From Nymphaea colorata (lineage: Eukaryota > Streptophyta > Magnoliopsida > Nymphaeales > Nymphaeaceae), in assembly GCF_008831285.2 (NCBI RefSeq), contig NC_045144.1, forward strand, positions 13,257,858-13,321,857: 64,000 nt of DNA, read 5' to 3'. Within the stretch, counting starts at the first letter, position 1. Every line of letters begins with the position of its first letter. The position numbers were made by a program, and so were the translations under genes. The notes beneath the pieces are model-generated. The model was not told where the DNA came from. It did not search any database and saw only the letters and a list, made by a program, of their open reading frames with translations. Below, one piece after another: positions 1 to 11,225 of the stretch.

Positions 1-41
1 CTCCAAACGAATGATGTGACAGAGGACAATGCAGACATTTA

Positions 42-1175
42 ATTCTTCGCTCATCTAAGAAGCTAACTCTTTGGAAACAGAGATGTCTTTCTTTTGCAGG
101 TAGACTCGGTCTAATCAAACATGTTCTATCTTTGTTGCCTAGTTACTGGAGCCTGGTGGTCAAACTTCCTGCTACTACCTGTAAGCAACTAAGTAAAATG
201 GCAGGCGACTTCTTATGTGTCGATATGGCAGACAACAAAAGCTTTCATCGTATTAAATGTTCTAGTCTTTGTCTCCTGAAATTAGAGGGAGGCATAGGTC
301 TCAGAGACATCAAGGAAACCAATTTGGCCAACTTGGCCTTTTTAGTGTATCGCGTGACCCAGCAGTCCTCCCCTTGGGCAGAACTTGTTAAAGGTCGGTA
401 CTACAAGCTAAAAGAACTAATTGACAACAACATTAGGGGCAAAAGGGTGTGTAAAGCATGGCGAAGGGCATTGCAGGCTTGGCGCAGGATTAATGTAAAT
501 GTAGGCTGGAAGATTGGTAATGGTGCTGTGGCCAAATTTTGGACGGATTATTGGAGCCCTGAGCGCTTGATTGATAAGATCCCAATATCCCATCGCCATT
601 TGGTACAAGATACAATTGGATGCACGGTAAAGGAAATCATGGAGGAAAATGGGGAGTACACCAGTGAGTTCCTTGCCACTTTAAATATTCCTTTCTCTTG
701 TCTCTGCCTTGAGGTTGGTCAGCCTGATGTCATGGTGCGGAGAAATAGAGATAAAGGGGAATTCAATCGGCATGAATTTTGGCAAAGGATGAGGAAAAAA
801 GGTTCCAAGAACAATAAGAGCATGCTCGTTTGGAAAGGGAGAGGATGACCAAGGGCCACCTGGTTTGTTTATTTAGGTGTTTTAGGTCGTCTACCTATTG
901 GTGGGTTTGTGGACAAGCAAGGCCGGTCACTTGCTTCTAGGTGCCTAGTTTGCAAGCAAGAGATTGAAGACATCAAACACCTTTTTTTCAACTACAAGGG
1001 AGCTCGGTTTATATGGACATACATTTTTGAAAAATTTGGGAGGGCTAAGCAGTGGCATAGGAGTCCCCCAAACTTAATGCAAGGGCTCATCTGGTGGCAT
1101 AAGAAGGACTTCAAAGACAAACTGCTTAATAAATGTTGGAAAGACAACTTCCATATGGCAATATGCTTCATCTAG
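42..1175 (+). pseudogene. LINE (non-LTR retrotransposon) ORF2, C-terminal part
   Basis: This is the tail of a plant L1-type LINE ORF2, downstream of the reverse transcriptase core. The frame is open from about 42. Segments typical of plant ORF2 appear in order: a GRLGLIKHVL-like stretch, KLPATTCKQLSKM, LEGGIGLRDIKETNLA, then WKIGNGAVAKFWTDYW. A zf-RVT zinc-binding region follows (RCLVCKQEIEDIKHLFF), in which the expected last Cys after HLFF is Tyr. One in-frame TGA at 846-848 separates two stretches of the same frame, and the frame ends with TAG at 1173-1175. No natural start exists: the element continues to the left of the window, and 1-41 is out of frame. It is a dead 5'-truncated or window-truncated copy. 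Confidence 0.88.
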
Positions 1176-1329
1176 AAGACTCGCAATCACATCGAGCATA
1201 AGGGTGATATACCAATTGGCAACTTGGCAAAACAGTTTTGAGCACACTGCAGTGATTACTAGTGGAATTTTCAATGGAAAAGAACTTAGTTGGATAAAAT
1301 CTGTAACTGGCTCTGCTTGGGATTCTATG

Positions 1330-1798
1330 GAGCAATGGAGTTAAGTAGGATGATTGATGGGTAGAAATCAACATTACCTTGTGGAGTAAGGGTGGCAGAA
1401 GAGGAGTGGCTGGTCTCATTAGAGACGCTTGTGGACAATTCCATTTTTGTTTGGCCTGTTGGTTTGAGAATGACATTGGATGGTGGGAGATAGAGATTCT
1501 AATGGAATGCATTGGGCACTTGGTGGACATTGAGGGCAACTCTAGGTGCATTTACCTTTTGGCCAATGATGGAGATTGGAAGCAGCACCTACGCAGCAAC
1601 ATTAAACATGGCACAAAAATTGTCAACAACATTTCCATGAGCAATAGTTTTCTTATTAGGCTTACTATTAACAAGGGACGGCCTCTTGCTGAAGTTATTA
1701 ACCTTTTGTCAATTATTCCAGCCAATGGATTGTATAGGAAATGCAATCACCATGATAACATGTGGGATCCACGAAAAGGAAGTAATACTACGTTTTGA
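1330..1798 (+). pseudogene. LINE RNase H-like (RVT_3) remnant
   Basis: The plus frame here contains SKGGRRGVAGLIRDACGQFH, which matches the first beta hairpin of plant RNase H-like domains (usual form DGSxxGNPGxAGxGGVIRDxxG). The first catalytic Asp is lost: the segment reads TLWSKGG. A region rich in charged residues follows, then a GRPLAEVINLL segment that may correspond to the usual AD.LA helix. It sits about 150 bases after the zf-RVT part and most likely belongs to the same LINE as its 3' RNase H domain, separated by stops and a frame change. The missing catalytic residue and the stops make it non-functional. The assignment rests on motif recognition only. Confidence 0.6.
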
Positions 1799-1799
1799 G

Positions 1800-3248
1800 G
1801 TCCTGTGCGGACCCATTGTTGTTGTACATATTACTCCATTTTATTGGAATAAAAGGCTGGGGCCTAACCCCAACACAGTCATTGTCCAGTAAAAAGGATT
1901 AGGAAAAGTACCTTTGAAATGAAGGCTAATTTCCTGTACCGGTTCGGTCAATGCAAATAGATCGTATGCCAAGCATCAAGTTGGTGGGCCATTCTTAAAT
2001 TAATTATTACCGGGGTGAGGAAGCTGGTGGTGACAGCAATTGACGCCCTTTGAATTATTCTTGTTATATGGAGTTGTTTTTCTCATTAAATTGCGGGTGC
2101 TTTTTGTCATCACCTCTGTCGGCTTCAAGCCTACAGTCGGTCATTCAAGTGTCGGCAAACTAATGTTCTGAAATCGACTCTTCATTTGGATATATAATAA
2201 GAATATTTCGATGAATGATTAAATTTTTTGTCACATGTTTTAAGACTATTGAAAAACTTATAATTTGGAATCGATTCAACTATAGTCCTATATATATATA
2301 AATATTCACAAACAGGAAATTGTCGGGGCAGAAATGGGATGCCAATATATTGGATATGGATCGAATTTCCAACCGAACCACCTCTATTGAACAATTCCAC
2401 TACATACGTGCCACCATGCCCTAGAAGCAACGCCATGCAAACAAGTCCGATGCATTTAGCAAATCAGATGTTCATTTGTAGGGATATCAATGAATCAGAT
2501 TTGAATCAATATATTTTTAACTGCATCTATTTTTTTTGGATACTCATATACTAACTCAGATTCGAATTGGGATTTGAATATGAATGATGACAAGTCATAT
2601 CCAACAAAAAAATCCGGCTTCACAATATGAATATATATATGTATGTGCGTGTGTGTATATCTATATATATTTTGTTTAACTCATTTAACTTGTTAACTTG
2701 TTTTACAACTCGAGCTTAACTTCTTTAACATTTCAAATATAAATTTAAACTTGAAATTAACTTGTTTATAAACAAGTCGACTCGCAAGTCAAGTTGTTTC
2801 TAGCGAGTTGAAGTTGAATCCGAGTTGTCTTGACTTGTTGGTCAGACTTAACCGCCCCTCTACAATCATGTAAGCATGCATTTCTTTCTTTCTACAAGTT
2901 ACTGTTAAGATACGTAGACCTTTGTTTCTTCACCAAAGGTACGTGAAGCTTCCCCTTCGATCACCACCACCACCACTTTATCCTTTCTTGCGAAAAGAAT
3001 GTGTTGGTACCAACATTAATATTGAACTTCCAAACCACAAAGCACCCGACTAAGGGTGGGGAATGGGCCGGGTACCTCAGGGGCAGTTTGGTACCGGGTC
3101 CATAATGAGCTGGTCTTGGGCAGGTTATTTGACACATGGGCTGGCCCAACTAAAAAAAACCGTCAGGCCAAACTGGCCCTGCGACTAAAAAACCACCAGG
3201 CCCGGCTGGCCTGAGTCTGGTTTTGGTGGTCCCAGTTGTTTCGATAGC
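1800..3248. other. AT-rich intergenic DNA, no gene seen
   Basis: Low-complexity AT-rich sequence with short TA tracts (about 2293 and 2627-2670). Several copies of words such as aactcg and gttgaa occur near 2700-2830. A GC-richer patch at 3055-3240 repeats ggccc/gggcc words (ggctggcc, gcccggct). No coding frame with protein-like character was found on either strand. Confidence 0.6.
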
Positions 3249-3623
3249 TAAGGGTAGAATCAGACTAATTGGTTAGGGACAAAAACCTGACCCTCTAAAT
3301 ATGATATTTAGTGTTTTTATTAAAATCTAACCTTACTAATGTAATCTTACTTAAGTTAGGTTGATGAAAAATGTATATTAAGTTGATCATTTTTTAGGTT
3401 TTAGTAGTGCTTAAGCAAAAATGAATTGCTTTGATAGCATCAACATTTTGATAATAGGAACTTGAACATTTTTCATAAAACCAACTAAATTCAAATCATG
3501 TTTTATATCAAAATAGTTTTTATAAATATATTTGGATGTTTATATTTTATTTAGAATATTTTTTAACAAAAAATTAAAGTGTCTAGTTTTTATCATTGAC
3601 CTATGTGTCAAATCTTTACCAAT
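3249..3623 (+). mobile_element. MITE copy A (TTGGTA-family)
   Basis: A short non-coding element with imperfect terminal inverted repeats. Its left end (gggacaaaaacctgaccc) pairs with the reverse complement of its right end (tgataaaaactagacact), and the outer right end reads ...taccaat. The interior matches copy B in the same orientation (aatctaacctta, then tgatgagaaat-like and ttatattaaatta-like stretches). This is the most diverged copy. No coding capacity. The left boundary is uncertain by about 20 bases. Confidence 0.6.
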
Positions 3624-3626
3624 CTG

Positions 3627-3685
<59 letters not shown>

Positions 3686-3701
3686 TGAGAGAGAGAGAGA
3701 A
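3624..3701. repeat. Palindromic (TC)n(AT)n(GA)n microsatellite between two MITEs
   Basis: A run of TC, then AT, then GA dinucleotides that is nearly self-complementary. It is flanked by accaat on the left and attggt on the right, which are the outer ends of MITE copies A and B. The flanks extend the palindrome, so the whole unit can fold into one long hairpin. Confidence 0.9.
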
Positions 3702-4089
3702 ATTGGTAAAAACTAGACCACTTGAGTAATAGACAAAAACCAGACCTATTGAAATTAATTATTGAAATATTTCTTTTTGAAATCTAACCTTATAGATATA
3801 ATCTTAAGAATGAATTGATGAGAAATACATACTAAGTTAGTTGTTTTCTTACTTAAATTATGTTGTTTTTAATGCTAACGAGATGAACAGCTCTTATAAC
3901 ATCAAAATTTTGGAAGTATAAACTATAAAGATCATTTTTTTTACAAAAATGGCTTAAATTAAAACAAGATTTATATTAAATTAGTGTTTATAAATGCATT
4001 AGAAGGTTCATATTTTGTTTAAAACACTTTTAACGTGAATTTAAGAGGTCTGTCTTTTATCCCTTACGCAAGTGGTCTTCCCTACAAAT
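3702..4089 (+). mobile_element. MITE copy B (TTGGTA-family)
   Basis: The left end attggtaaaaactagacca and the reverse complement of the right end (atttgtagggaagaccactt) form terminal inverted repeats that run about 40 bases inward with mismatches: both contain agaccactt, then acagacct or ccagacct, then aaatt. The element is about 390 bases and non-coding. It is clearly similar to copy C at 42610 over its whole length. Superfamily is unknown; no clear target duplication is visible because the flank is dinucleotide repeat. Confidence 0.75.
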
Positions 4090-4095
4090 CACTCT

Positions 4096-4141
4096 ACATA
4101 CACACACACACACACAGTATATATATATATATATATATATC
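4096..4141. repeat. (AC)n-(AT)n microsatellite
   Basis: An AC tract passes directly into an AT tract, just outside the right end of MITE copy B. Confidence 0.9.
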
Positions 4142-5343
4142 ACATCAGATTTTGTCCAAAAGAAGTGGTCTATGAAAATTATGTCGTACATCAAACATTT
4201 TGCACTCATTCCTACACTTTCCATTTCTACGCTTACCATTCTTCCGTCATTTGTTTTTTCAAAAAGATGCAAGTAAATCATAATCATGGGACAAAAAAAG
4301 AATGCTCCATTTTAGATCCATATTTCTTAATTTTGATGCTGTCGGTTTGATTATATTATGTCCTTTGTTAATTTTGTGCTTTGTGATATATAAATGTGTT
4401 TTTGTCATTTAATTAGCTTTTGCAAATTAAAGGATCCTACGTTTAATGAAGACTTAAAAATATATATAACCTTCAGCATGTTGCATTATTGTTCACCATC
4501 CACGTTCCATCATTTCTCCATGCCGGAGAGCCAAAAAGAGCTACGACGACGGATGCATGTGATCAGCTTCTTATTTGAACATATGTCCAACAGAACCGCT
4601 TTTTCCAACTGGGTTTTGGTTTGAATTTTCAAATCCGACGGCTGAAATAATGCTGGCAGATACGTATAACTTAAACACAGAAGCATTTGGATCCGGGTGA
4701 GGATTATGCCAAAAGTGATGTCTGGATCTGTTTCTAAATGGATTTCAGATTCTGTTTCAGTAACTGGATTTTGATCTAATGAAAATTTATATTCGAAAGT
4801 GGGCTCAGGCTTAGTAAATAGGTTAGGAATAGGTGCTGTATAAGACTACCATATAACTTAATTGACATGTTCAAGGAGTTCTAACAAAGGGTGTAGCATA
4901 GCTGGTAGAACCGGCTGGCATGTAAAAGGTATGTCATCAGCTTGATTTCCATGGGTACTACTTTCTTGAACTGAAAATCATCACCACTGCCACCTAAATC
5001 CTCAAGCGGACCCTGAGCCATTAAACATGGGGGAAGAGGTCAGCTTCAAACATATCAACCCCAACCGAGGCAGATGTTTTGTGAAGAATACGCAAAAATA
5101 CTGACTGCCTGATGACGAACAAAAAGGGAGGAGGAGATATATATGAAGCCATTCGGCCTAAAGAGTGCATATTCACAAAAAGAGAAAAAAAGAAAAAGTT
5201 CCCCCTTTTTTCTCTTTTGAATTTACTAAATAAATTATTTATACATGCTGAAGAATAGCCATCGAAAATATCTCAACAAGATATCAAATGATTTTTGCCA
5301 CGCACTTTAGATTTCTGCATTATTAATTGAAGAAGCGCAATAA
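4142..5343. other. Intergenic DNA, no gene seen
   Basis: AT-rich DNA without a recognisable coding frame. Bases 4670-4715 (agcatttggatccgggtgag and neighbours) resemble 43682-43730, next to the other MITE pair. Confidence 0.5.
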
Positions 5344-5570
5344 TTTTTTTTTTTTTTTCACGGAGACTGGTTTTTTTCCACCCCCATGAAGAGATGCAAC
5401 TTCCTCCCACCTGTGCCCATCACCCTTAGTGTTCACAGAGCTTGTGTTGGGATCTATTACGATCCATACCATGAGCATACTGGGTCATGACAACAACTAC
5501 ATGGTTTGAACCTCAAACCTCTTAAAGGTGGACCGCCTTGCTACTCACTGCACTACAACCTCTATTGTGA
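5344..5570 (-). mobile_element. tRNA-derived SINE-like element
   Basis: On the minus strand the 5' part reads tagtgcagtgagtagcaagg, a pol III A-box-like segment. About 35 bases later comes gaggttcaaacc, which resembles a B box (GGTTCRANNCC). The element then runs through non-coding DNA and ends in an A tract, seen as the T run near 5346-5360 on the plus strand. This order (A box, B box, poly-A) is that of plant tRNA-derived SINEs. I could not define a target-site duplication. Confidence 0.5.
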
Positions 5571-7225
5571 CAGATTTTAACAACACAAAATTTAAAAAAA
5601 AAAACCCTTCCGGCCACAGAAATGGACGTCTGATTTCAGTTTTCCTATATAGATATGTCATCCTTAAATCTGATAGTCCAATGGTTGGTTCAGTCCTTTT
5701 CTAATGAATTTTATAGGCTACTTTTCCAATCCAACCACGATTAATGCCCAAAACTATAAGTAAAACAAGAAAAAAAAAACTAAAATTGACCTTTATTCTA
5801 ATTTTTTTACATGATTACTTGACTCATAAGACTAACTGACGGCGTAGTGGCTGGTGTTAGCAACCAGCCAACGATCCTGCACAACCAGCCACATGCACAT
5901 ATGTAAGCAAACTATGGGTGCTTGTCTATTAGAGATCTGCGAGAGAAATGATGTGCATATTCAGCATTGCTGGCCATAGAAGTTTTTTTCATTTTTTATG
6001 ATCTTAGCGCTTGTAGTAAATAAAACAATGGCTGGTGCTTGATCTTTTCAAAAGTGATAAATGCTATGAGGGACCATAGATGGCCCAAAGAAAGAGATAT
6101 ATAGGAACCCTGTTTGTATTGTGCTAGCGTCGATGGTCCTAAATAGCCACACTTTTTTCTGTGGCTAGTAGACCAAAGGTGGTCGCGATGAGTTGGAGCA
6201 ACAACGTTGGCCATTTTCAATCGTAGGTCCCAACAAGCGGAACAAATGCCATCAACGACGAAAGCTGCCACGATGGTTTTTCTCAGTTACCCTGTGATGA
6301 AATATCGGACACACTTGAAAAACAAAAACAAAATATATTTGTAAAAGAAGAAGATCGCGTGGAAACATGAAATTATTGACCGCAAAAGCAACTATATGCC
6401 CTTCAAAAATATACAAATACACTTTCTTAATACAAAGATAACTATGTTACCTTTATTTTCTTGGCATACTAGTAAAATGCCCGTTATTTGCATTCAACTA
6501 ACTAAAAATATGTATCTGACTTGCGAAACATGTGTTTGACGGTCACCCATAGGCAGATACGTTGTACGTCAAGCAACAAAAACTGAAAAAAATTCAGGAA
6601 AATAACAAAAATTATTAGCAACCACAATTTACTAATAAGTTCATCTATTGGCTACCAAAATTTCTTGAAACAGAACCAAACTTTTTTATTAGCGACCACA
6701 ATTTACTAACAAGTTCACATCTGATGGTAGCTGTTATTGACGTGCAAAACTAGCTCTTGGCAACCACCAATACTTTCGCCCATTTATTCGCAATGGCTTT
6801 TGCCCTAACGGCTAGCCAATGGCAGCCGTTGTCAGTTGTAGCATGTTGAAATGGTTTTTAAGCAAAGGCGGAGTTAAAAGTTTTTGGCTGTGGCACACTA
6901 ATACATATTTATAAGACATCTTTTAACTTAAATTGGAAATTACTTTTATAATAAAACAAATAATTATAGTTATGGAAAACTTACAATTGATCCCAACAAG
7001 AAAAATCAAATCATTATAGTGATGGATAAAAAATAAATAAGAGAGAAAATGGTATCTTTAAGGTGCCAATGTTATTCTCAATGTTAACACGACTACAGAC
7101 ACACAGGTACTTTCTTCACACATCTCATTTAAATGAGAAAATTAAGACTGACCACTGGAGATTATATTTAAGACCGTCTAATTAATTTCAACGTAAGCAA
7201 AATCATAAGGGGCAAACTCAGACTC
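5571..7225. other. Intergenic repeats, no gene seen
   Basis: No credible gene. A 31-base stretch at 6613-6643 recurs with few changes at 6688-6718 (core accacaatttacta). The segment near 6865-6900 (aaggcggagttaaaag) resembles the ends of plant hAT elements, but no partner end was found. Confidence 0.4.
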
Positions 7226-7720
7226 CAAAATCAGCAACCAACAGTGGTAAAGTTAAATCCTCAAAACAGTAATAAAAAAGCTCAATTGCCTAAATAGAAA
7301 TGTCCAAATCAAACTTATCTTAAAACCACAAAGAAGAAGAAGAAGAAGAAGAGAGTGACTTATTGTGCGAGTAAGCGTCCATGAAGCATCAGCTAGCCAT
7401 CGCCCTTTGGCCCTTGTGGTCTCATCAGTCATCCATTGATTCGTTGATTTCACTGCCCAGTGCCCACAAACCCAAAATTAGTAATCAAAAGGGCAAATGA
7501 AATCCCTAAAACAGTAAGCAGAAAGTTTAAATAGAAATGCCCAAATCAAACTAATCATATGACAATAATAATAATTAGAAGAAGAAGAAAGAGAAAGACT
7601 GAGAGAAAGAGCCTTACTGAGCATCTGTCGCCCATTGCCCTTTGGCCTTGGCGCCTTGTTGGCTCGTCCATGACTTCCTTGATTTCATTACTAATTGCCC
7701 AGTGCCCACAACAGCCCACA
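7226..7720. repeat. Two-unit tandem duplication of about 246 bp
   Basis: The segment from about 7226 recurs from about 7472. Both units contain in order aaaacagtaa, aaatagaaatg, ccaaatcaaact, a GAA-rich tract, tcgccctttggccc or ttgccctttggcct, and gcccagtgcccacaa. The units have diverged by many point changes. No protein is evident in either strand. Confidence 0.8.
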
Positions 7721-7816
7721 CATTGCTCTGCTACTGTTTCGAGAGAGCACCAGCCATTGCCAATGAAAACAGTGGCAGTTTAGCAACATCAGCTGGCAAT
7801 TTATAAATAGACCAAA

Positions 7817-7820
7817 GTGA

Positions 7821-7896
<76 letters not shown>

Positions 7897-7903
7897 ATAT
7901 ATA
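7817..7903. repeat. (AT)n microsatellite, interrupted
   Basis: AT dinucleotides broken by single extra T or A bases. The MITE at 7904 begins directly at its right edge. Confidence 0.95.
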
Positions 7904-8142
7904 TTGAGTGAATGATGACGCTGGCTATTTAGAGTCATCTAGCCTTCTAAGCAAAGCTGTCTATCTAAAGTAGATGGATGGTTGAGAGAAAATCAAATAG
8001 AAAATAGTGTAAACTAATATAAGATGACAAACATACCCATCACTTTTTTTTCCTTATTTTTCTCTCAACCATTCATCATGTTAGAAGGGACGGTCCTGGT
8101 TAGATGGCTCGGTGACTCTAAAATCCCAGAGTCACTATTCAA
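7904..8142. mobile_element. MITE with about 85-bp terminal inverted repeats, set in (AT)n
   Basis: The left arm starts ttgagtgaatgatgac and contains tttagagtca, agcc, tctaa and atggttgagagaaaa. The reverse complement of the right arm starts ttgaatagtgactc and contains the same blocks in the same order (tttagagtca, gagcc, tctaa, atggttgagagaaaa). The two arms cover about two thirds of the 239-bp element. AT dinucleotide repeats lie directly left and a few bases to the right, so the insertion site was probably one long TA tract. No coding capacity. Superfamily is not determined; a TA target would fit a Tc1/mariner (Stowaway-like) element. Confidence 0.75.
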
Positions 8143-8146
8143 TTTT

Positions 8147-8148
<2 letters not shown>

Positions 8149-8181
<33 letters not shown>

Positions 8182-8208
8182 GTGTGTGTGTGTGTGTATA
8201 TATATATG
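8149..8208. repeat. (AT)n-(GT)n-(AT)n microsatellite
   Basis: AT, then GT, then AT dinucleotides just right of the MITE. Confidence 0.95.
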
Positions 8209-9369
8209 CAGCATAAATTTTCAATACGCACTCTGAGAGTAGGGGCTAGGCAGCTCCCAAACAAAATCTGCCATGTAATGGAAATTGTCGCCAGTATTTT
8301 ACTTGGTCTCTATTGCAGCACTCGTCAGTCTCCAGCCATGAATCTGTTCAATAATAGACCTATAATCAGGTCAGTTAGACTGCTAGCACTCTGATGAATA
8401 GTTTCAATCAACAAGACCAACAGGATTCTTTTGAAAACCAATAAAATTCTCTTGGGAAAGCTAACACAATGAAAAATTCAAAGACTGTATGAAGTAAATA
8501 TAACAGTTAAAAGGGAACAAATACTTGTTGAACGGCTATCAACAACAAACTTTTGAGGGTCCAACTAAGCAAAATATTTTGTTTATTTATCAGCCTAAAA
8601 AATACATACTAGAATTCAAAATTTTATATTTGTATGATTAACTTTCTTCAATTTATGTGCCTGCTTATTTATGTTTCACTGCCTTAGAAAATTCAAAAGG
8701 ATAGTTATATTTATGTGAACCATATACATATGGAAAACATAAATTGCTAGGGAAACTTAGATGTACTTCAAAAACAGAAGGATCAAGCTGAAACTTAGTT
8801 ACAAGATCAGATCAGAAAACACCACTTTCAAGGCATTCAACATGTCCACCTTTGTTTCGCTTTCCAAAAGCCTATTGTTATGGAACTTGTTTGGATCTGA
8901 ATGGTGCCTGTTTGGACATATCAATTCCTTATATGCATGCATTGCACAAAGAAACATCAGTCATTACTAGACATTCATCTTATATTCTAAACAATAAGAA
9001 AAACATTCAAGCTCTAGATATTCACACATAAGCTGTAAAGAAAATGCAATAGGCAACCTTGTTCAACAAATATTACAAGAAAGAAAATAGGGAATATGGA
9101 AGCATTAGACTTAAGGGAATTATAAGGAGAGCTTGCAACTTGCCCTAGTGCATATGGATCAATGACAAAAGGAGGAAACTGTGGTTGTCTAATTGTACAA
9201 TTAGACTACATATTAATACAGACAAAACAACAAATCAAACATACCTGGACTATAAGAAGCATTTTCCATAGTGTACCACTTTCTTTTCTTAGTAAAACTT
9301 CTAAGATAAACAATTCTAAGTGAAACTTATTTGTCTATAATGAGCAACCCTTTTCTGTAAAAAGAGATT
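8209..9369. other. Intergenic DNA, no gene seen
   Basis: Sequence of ordinary complexity, less repetitive than its surroundings. No frame with recognisable protein motifs. Confidence 0.4.
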
Positions 9370-9871
9370 TTCTATTCCATTGCTGGAACTTGTGGCAAAT
9401 GCTCAGCAGAAAATGATGTCAATACTAGGGAAGAGTTTTCAAAGGCCAAACTGCAATCACATGACGTAAAGTTGACCAACTTGGGCCAATCCTCAGATGA
9501 AACCATCTCCACATGCACACAAAATGAGTATGGACAAATAACAACTTGTTGTCCCAAGTGCATTGAATTTTCGACTGCACTTGCAAACTAGATGGAATAC
9601 TGTGCAAGCCAACAATGACAGAGATGAAGCAAATTTTTTTGATGGGGATACATCTAAATCTCCTCCGATTGTGCAGGCTGCAAGTACAGATGAGGATAAT
9701 TCCTCATCGCCACTTGGTCTAATGGATGGGATATTAAATGATGTCTTTCATAAGGAAGCAGCTCAATCTTTGAGCCTATCTGAATCATGGGAAACCATCC
9801 TTCACCCAGTGAAACTATTCCAGATAAGGAATGCTTCCTATATACATCTAAAAATGGTAATGCTTCACTAA
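9370..9871 (+). pseudogene. Unidentified gene fragment, two overlapping frames
   Basis: One plus-strand frame at about 9382-9594 reads AGTCGKCSAENDVNTREEF, followed by many charged residues and TTCCPKCIEF, and ends at TAG. A second frame opens at about 9563 and continues with RDEANFFDGDTSKSPP, then STDEDNSSSPLGLMDGILND. Both have soluble-protein composition (acidic, Ser-rich, balanced) unlike the surrounding AT-rich translations, and they meet around 9570-9595. A single-base frameshift in one exon would explain this. I do not recognise the family. It could be part of a gene whose other exons lie nearby, or a captured fragment. Confidence 0.3.
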
Positions 9872-10242
9872 ATGCCTCAAGTAATTTATTGCATGTGCGT
9901 GAACAAAGAAGTCTTAGTAAATAATCTCAGTAAAGAATAGAGGACACCACCAAGTGCCTAGAGCTGTCATTGTCGAAGATAAGATGTTTCATGTGATATC
10001 AAATAGTTAGTAGTTAGGGGATAACTCATCCAACAGAGAATGAAGCACAGTATGCTAACAAACATCAAACAAATGAAGGATAAGAGTCTAGGAATGATAC
10101 TGATATATCTTTCATTAATTTCACATTGCATTGGAAAAGTCCCATACTTATTGTAACGATTGGTATTTTTGCATTACTATATGTCATAATTCTTGTAGGG
10201 TCTTTAGATTATTGAAAAAAATAAGGTATTGTTGACTATCAC

Positions 10243-10277
<35 letters not shown>

Positions 10278-11225
10278 ATCTACCAGTTGTAAGAGCCTTG
10301 CAGCTTCATTGAAGCTCATTCCTGTCTCTCAACAAATTCAAAGAAAGATTGACACATGATCATGTTACAGTGGAAAGAAAACATACTGCCACATCAAAAC
10401 AAAAGCAGCAAGACAACAACGATCACATCACAGAGCAGAAATAAACCAACAAGATTCAATGCTTGGAATGACTACTAAGCTGAGGTAAAATCAAACATAT
10501 CAAGCATATATCTCAAAGATAGTTTCAATTTCACAATTTTCAAGTGACTAGATAATGCCAGACTTAGTGTTGTCAATATAGTAATGCAAATACACTTCAA
10601 CCAAATTATTTCTCAAACAAAACAAGTATATGCAATTAATATGATGTTGACAATGAAGAACATCATGATTATAATGTCGTTTGTCACCATCAGATGGTGA
10701 TATAATGCTAAGCAAAATAAGGAGTGGTGTATCTTTAGATCTCCAATATAGAGCTGACCAGAACTGAGATAGGATTAAGTTGTATACATATCTAGGCAAT
10801 AACTGAGATAGTAAAGCTTCAAACTTAGCTGGAGGCATCTGCATAACTTAATTATTGTAAATGTTCAGTCCAAACAGGAAAACTGTCATTAGGATGAAAA
10901 GGAAGTCTCAGAGCATATCCAAAACCTATATTATGCCGCGTATGTGATTGTAGTGCCATAAAGAAGTATATCAATATTAACCAATTCACCACCTTCAATT
11001 GAATTTGGAAAAACATTTTTGGTTAGGCTTCTTTATTGAACCATCTCTAGAAAGCTGAGCACAACGTAATGGAATTCAAAGAAAAAACCAATTGTGCCAC
11101 ATGAGATCATATAGTAGTAATTTACGAAAAAGGAGAGAGATGAAGAAAAAAAGTCATCGTGAAATACTAGTTCTTTTGCAAGAGCTTACTAATCTGATAA
11201 AATAAATTAACCATTATCGAACCCC
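9872..11225. other. Intergenic or intronic DNA with a (GA)n tract
   Basis: A GA microsatellite lies at about 10239-10278. On the minus strand two short exon-like blocks follow acceptor-like sites: one after gagacag near 10317, one after ttatgcag near 10843 (MPPAKFEALLSQLLPR). They may belong to a minus-strand gene together with the CBP60-like exon, but no family match supports this. Confidence 0.3.

Noticed and set aside
5440-5580. Possible tRNA gene on the minus strand
   Set aside because: A and B box-like elements are present, but no acceptor stem or cloverleaf can be formed; better read as a SINE head.
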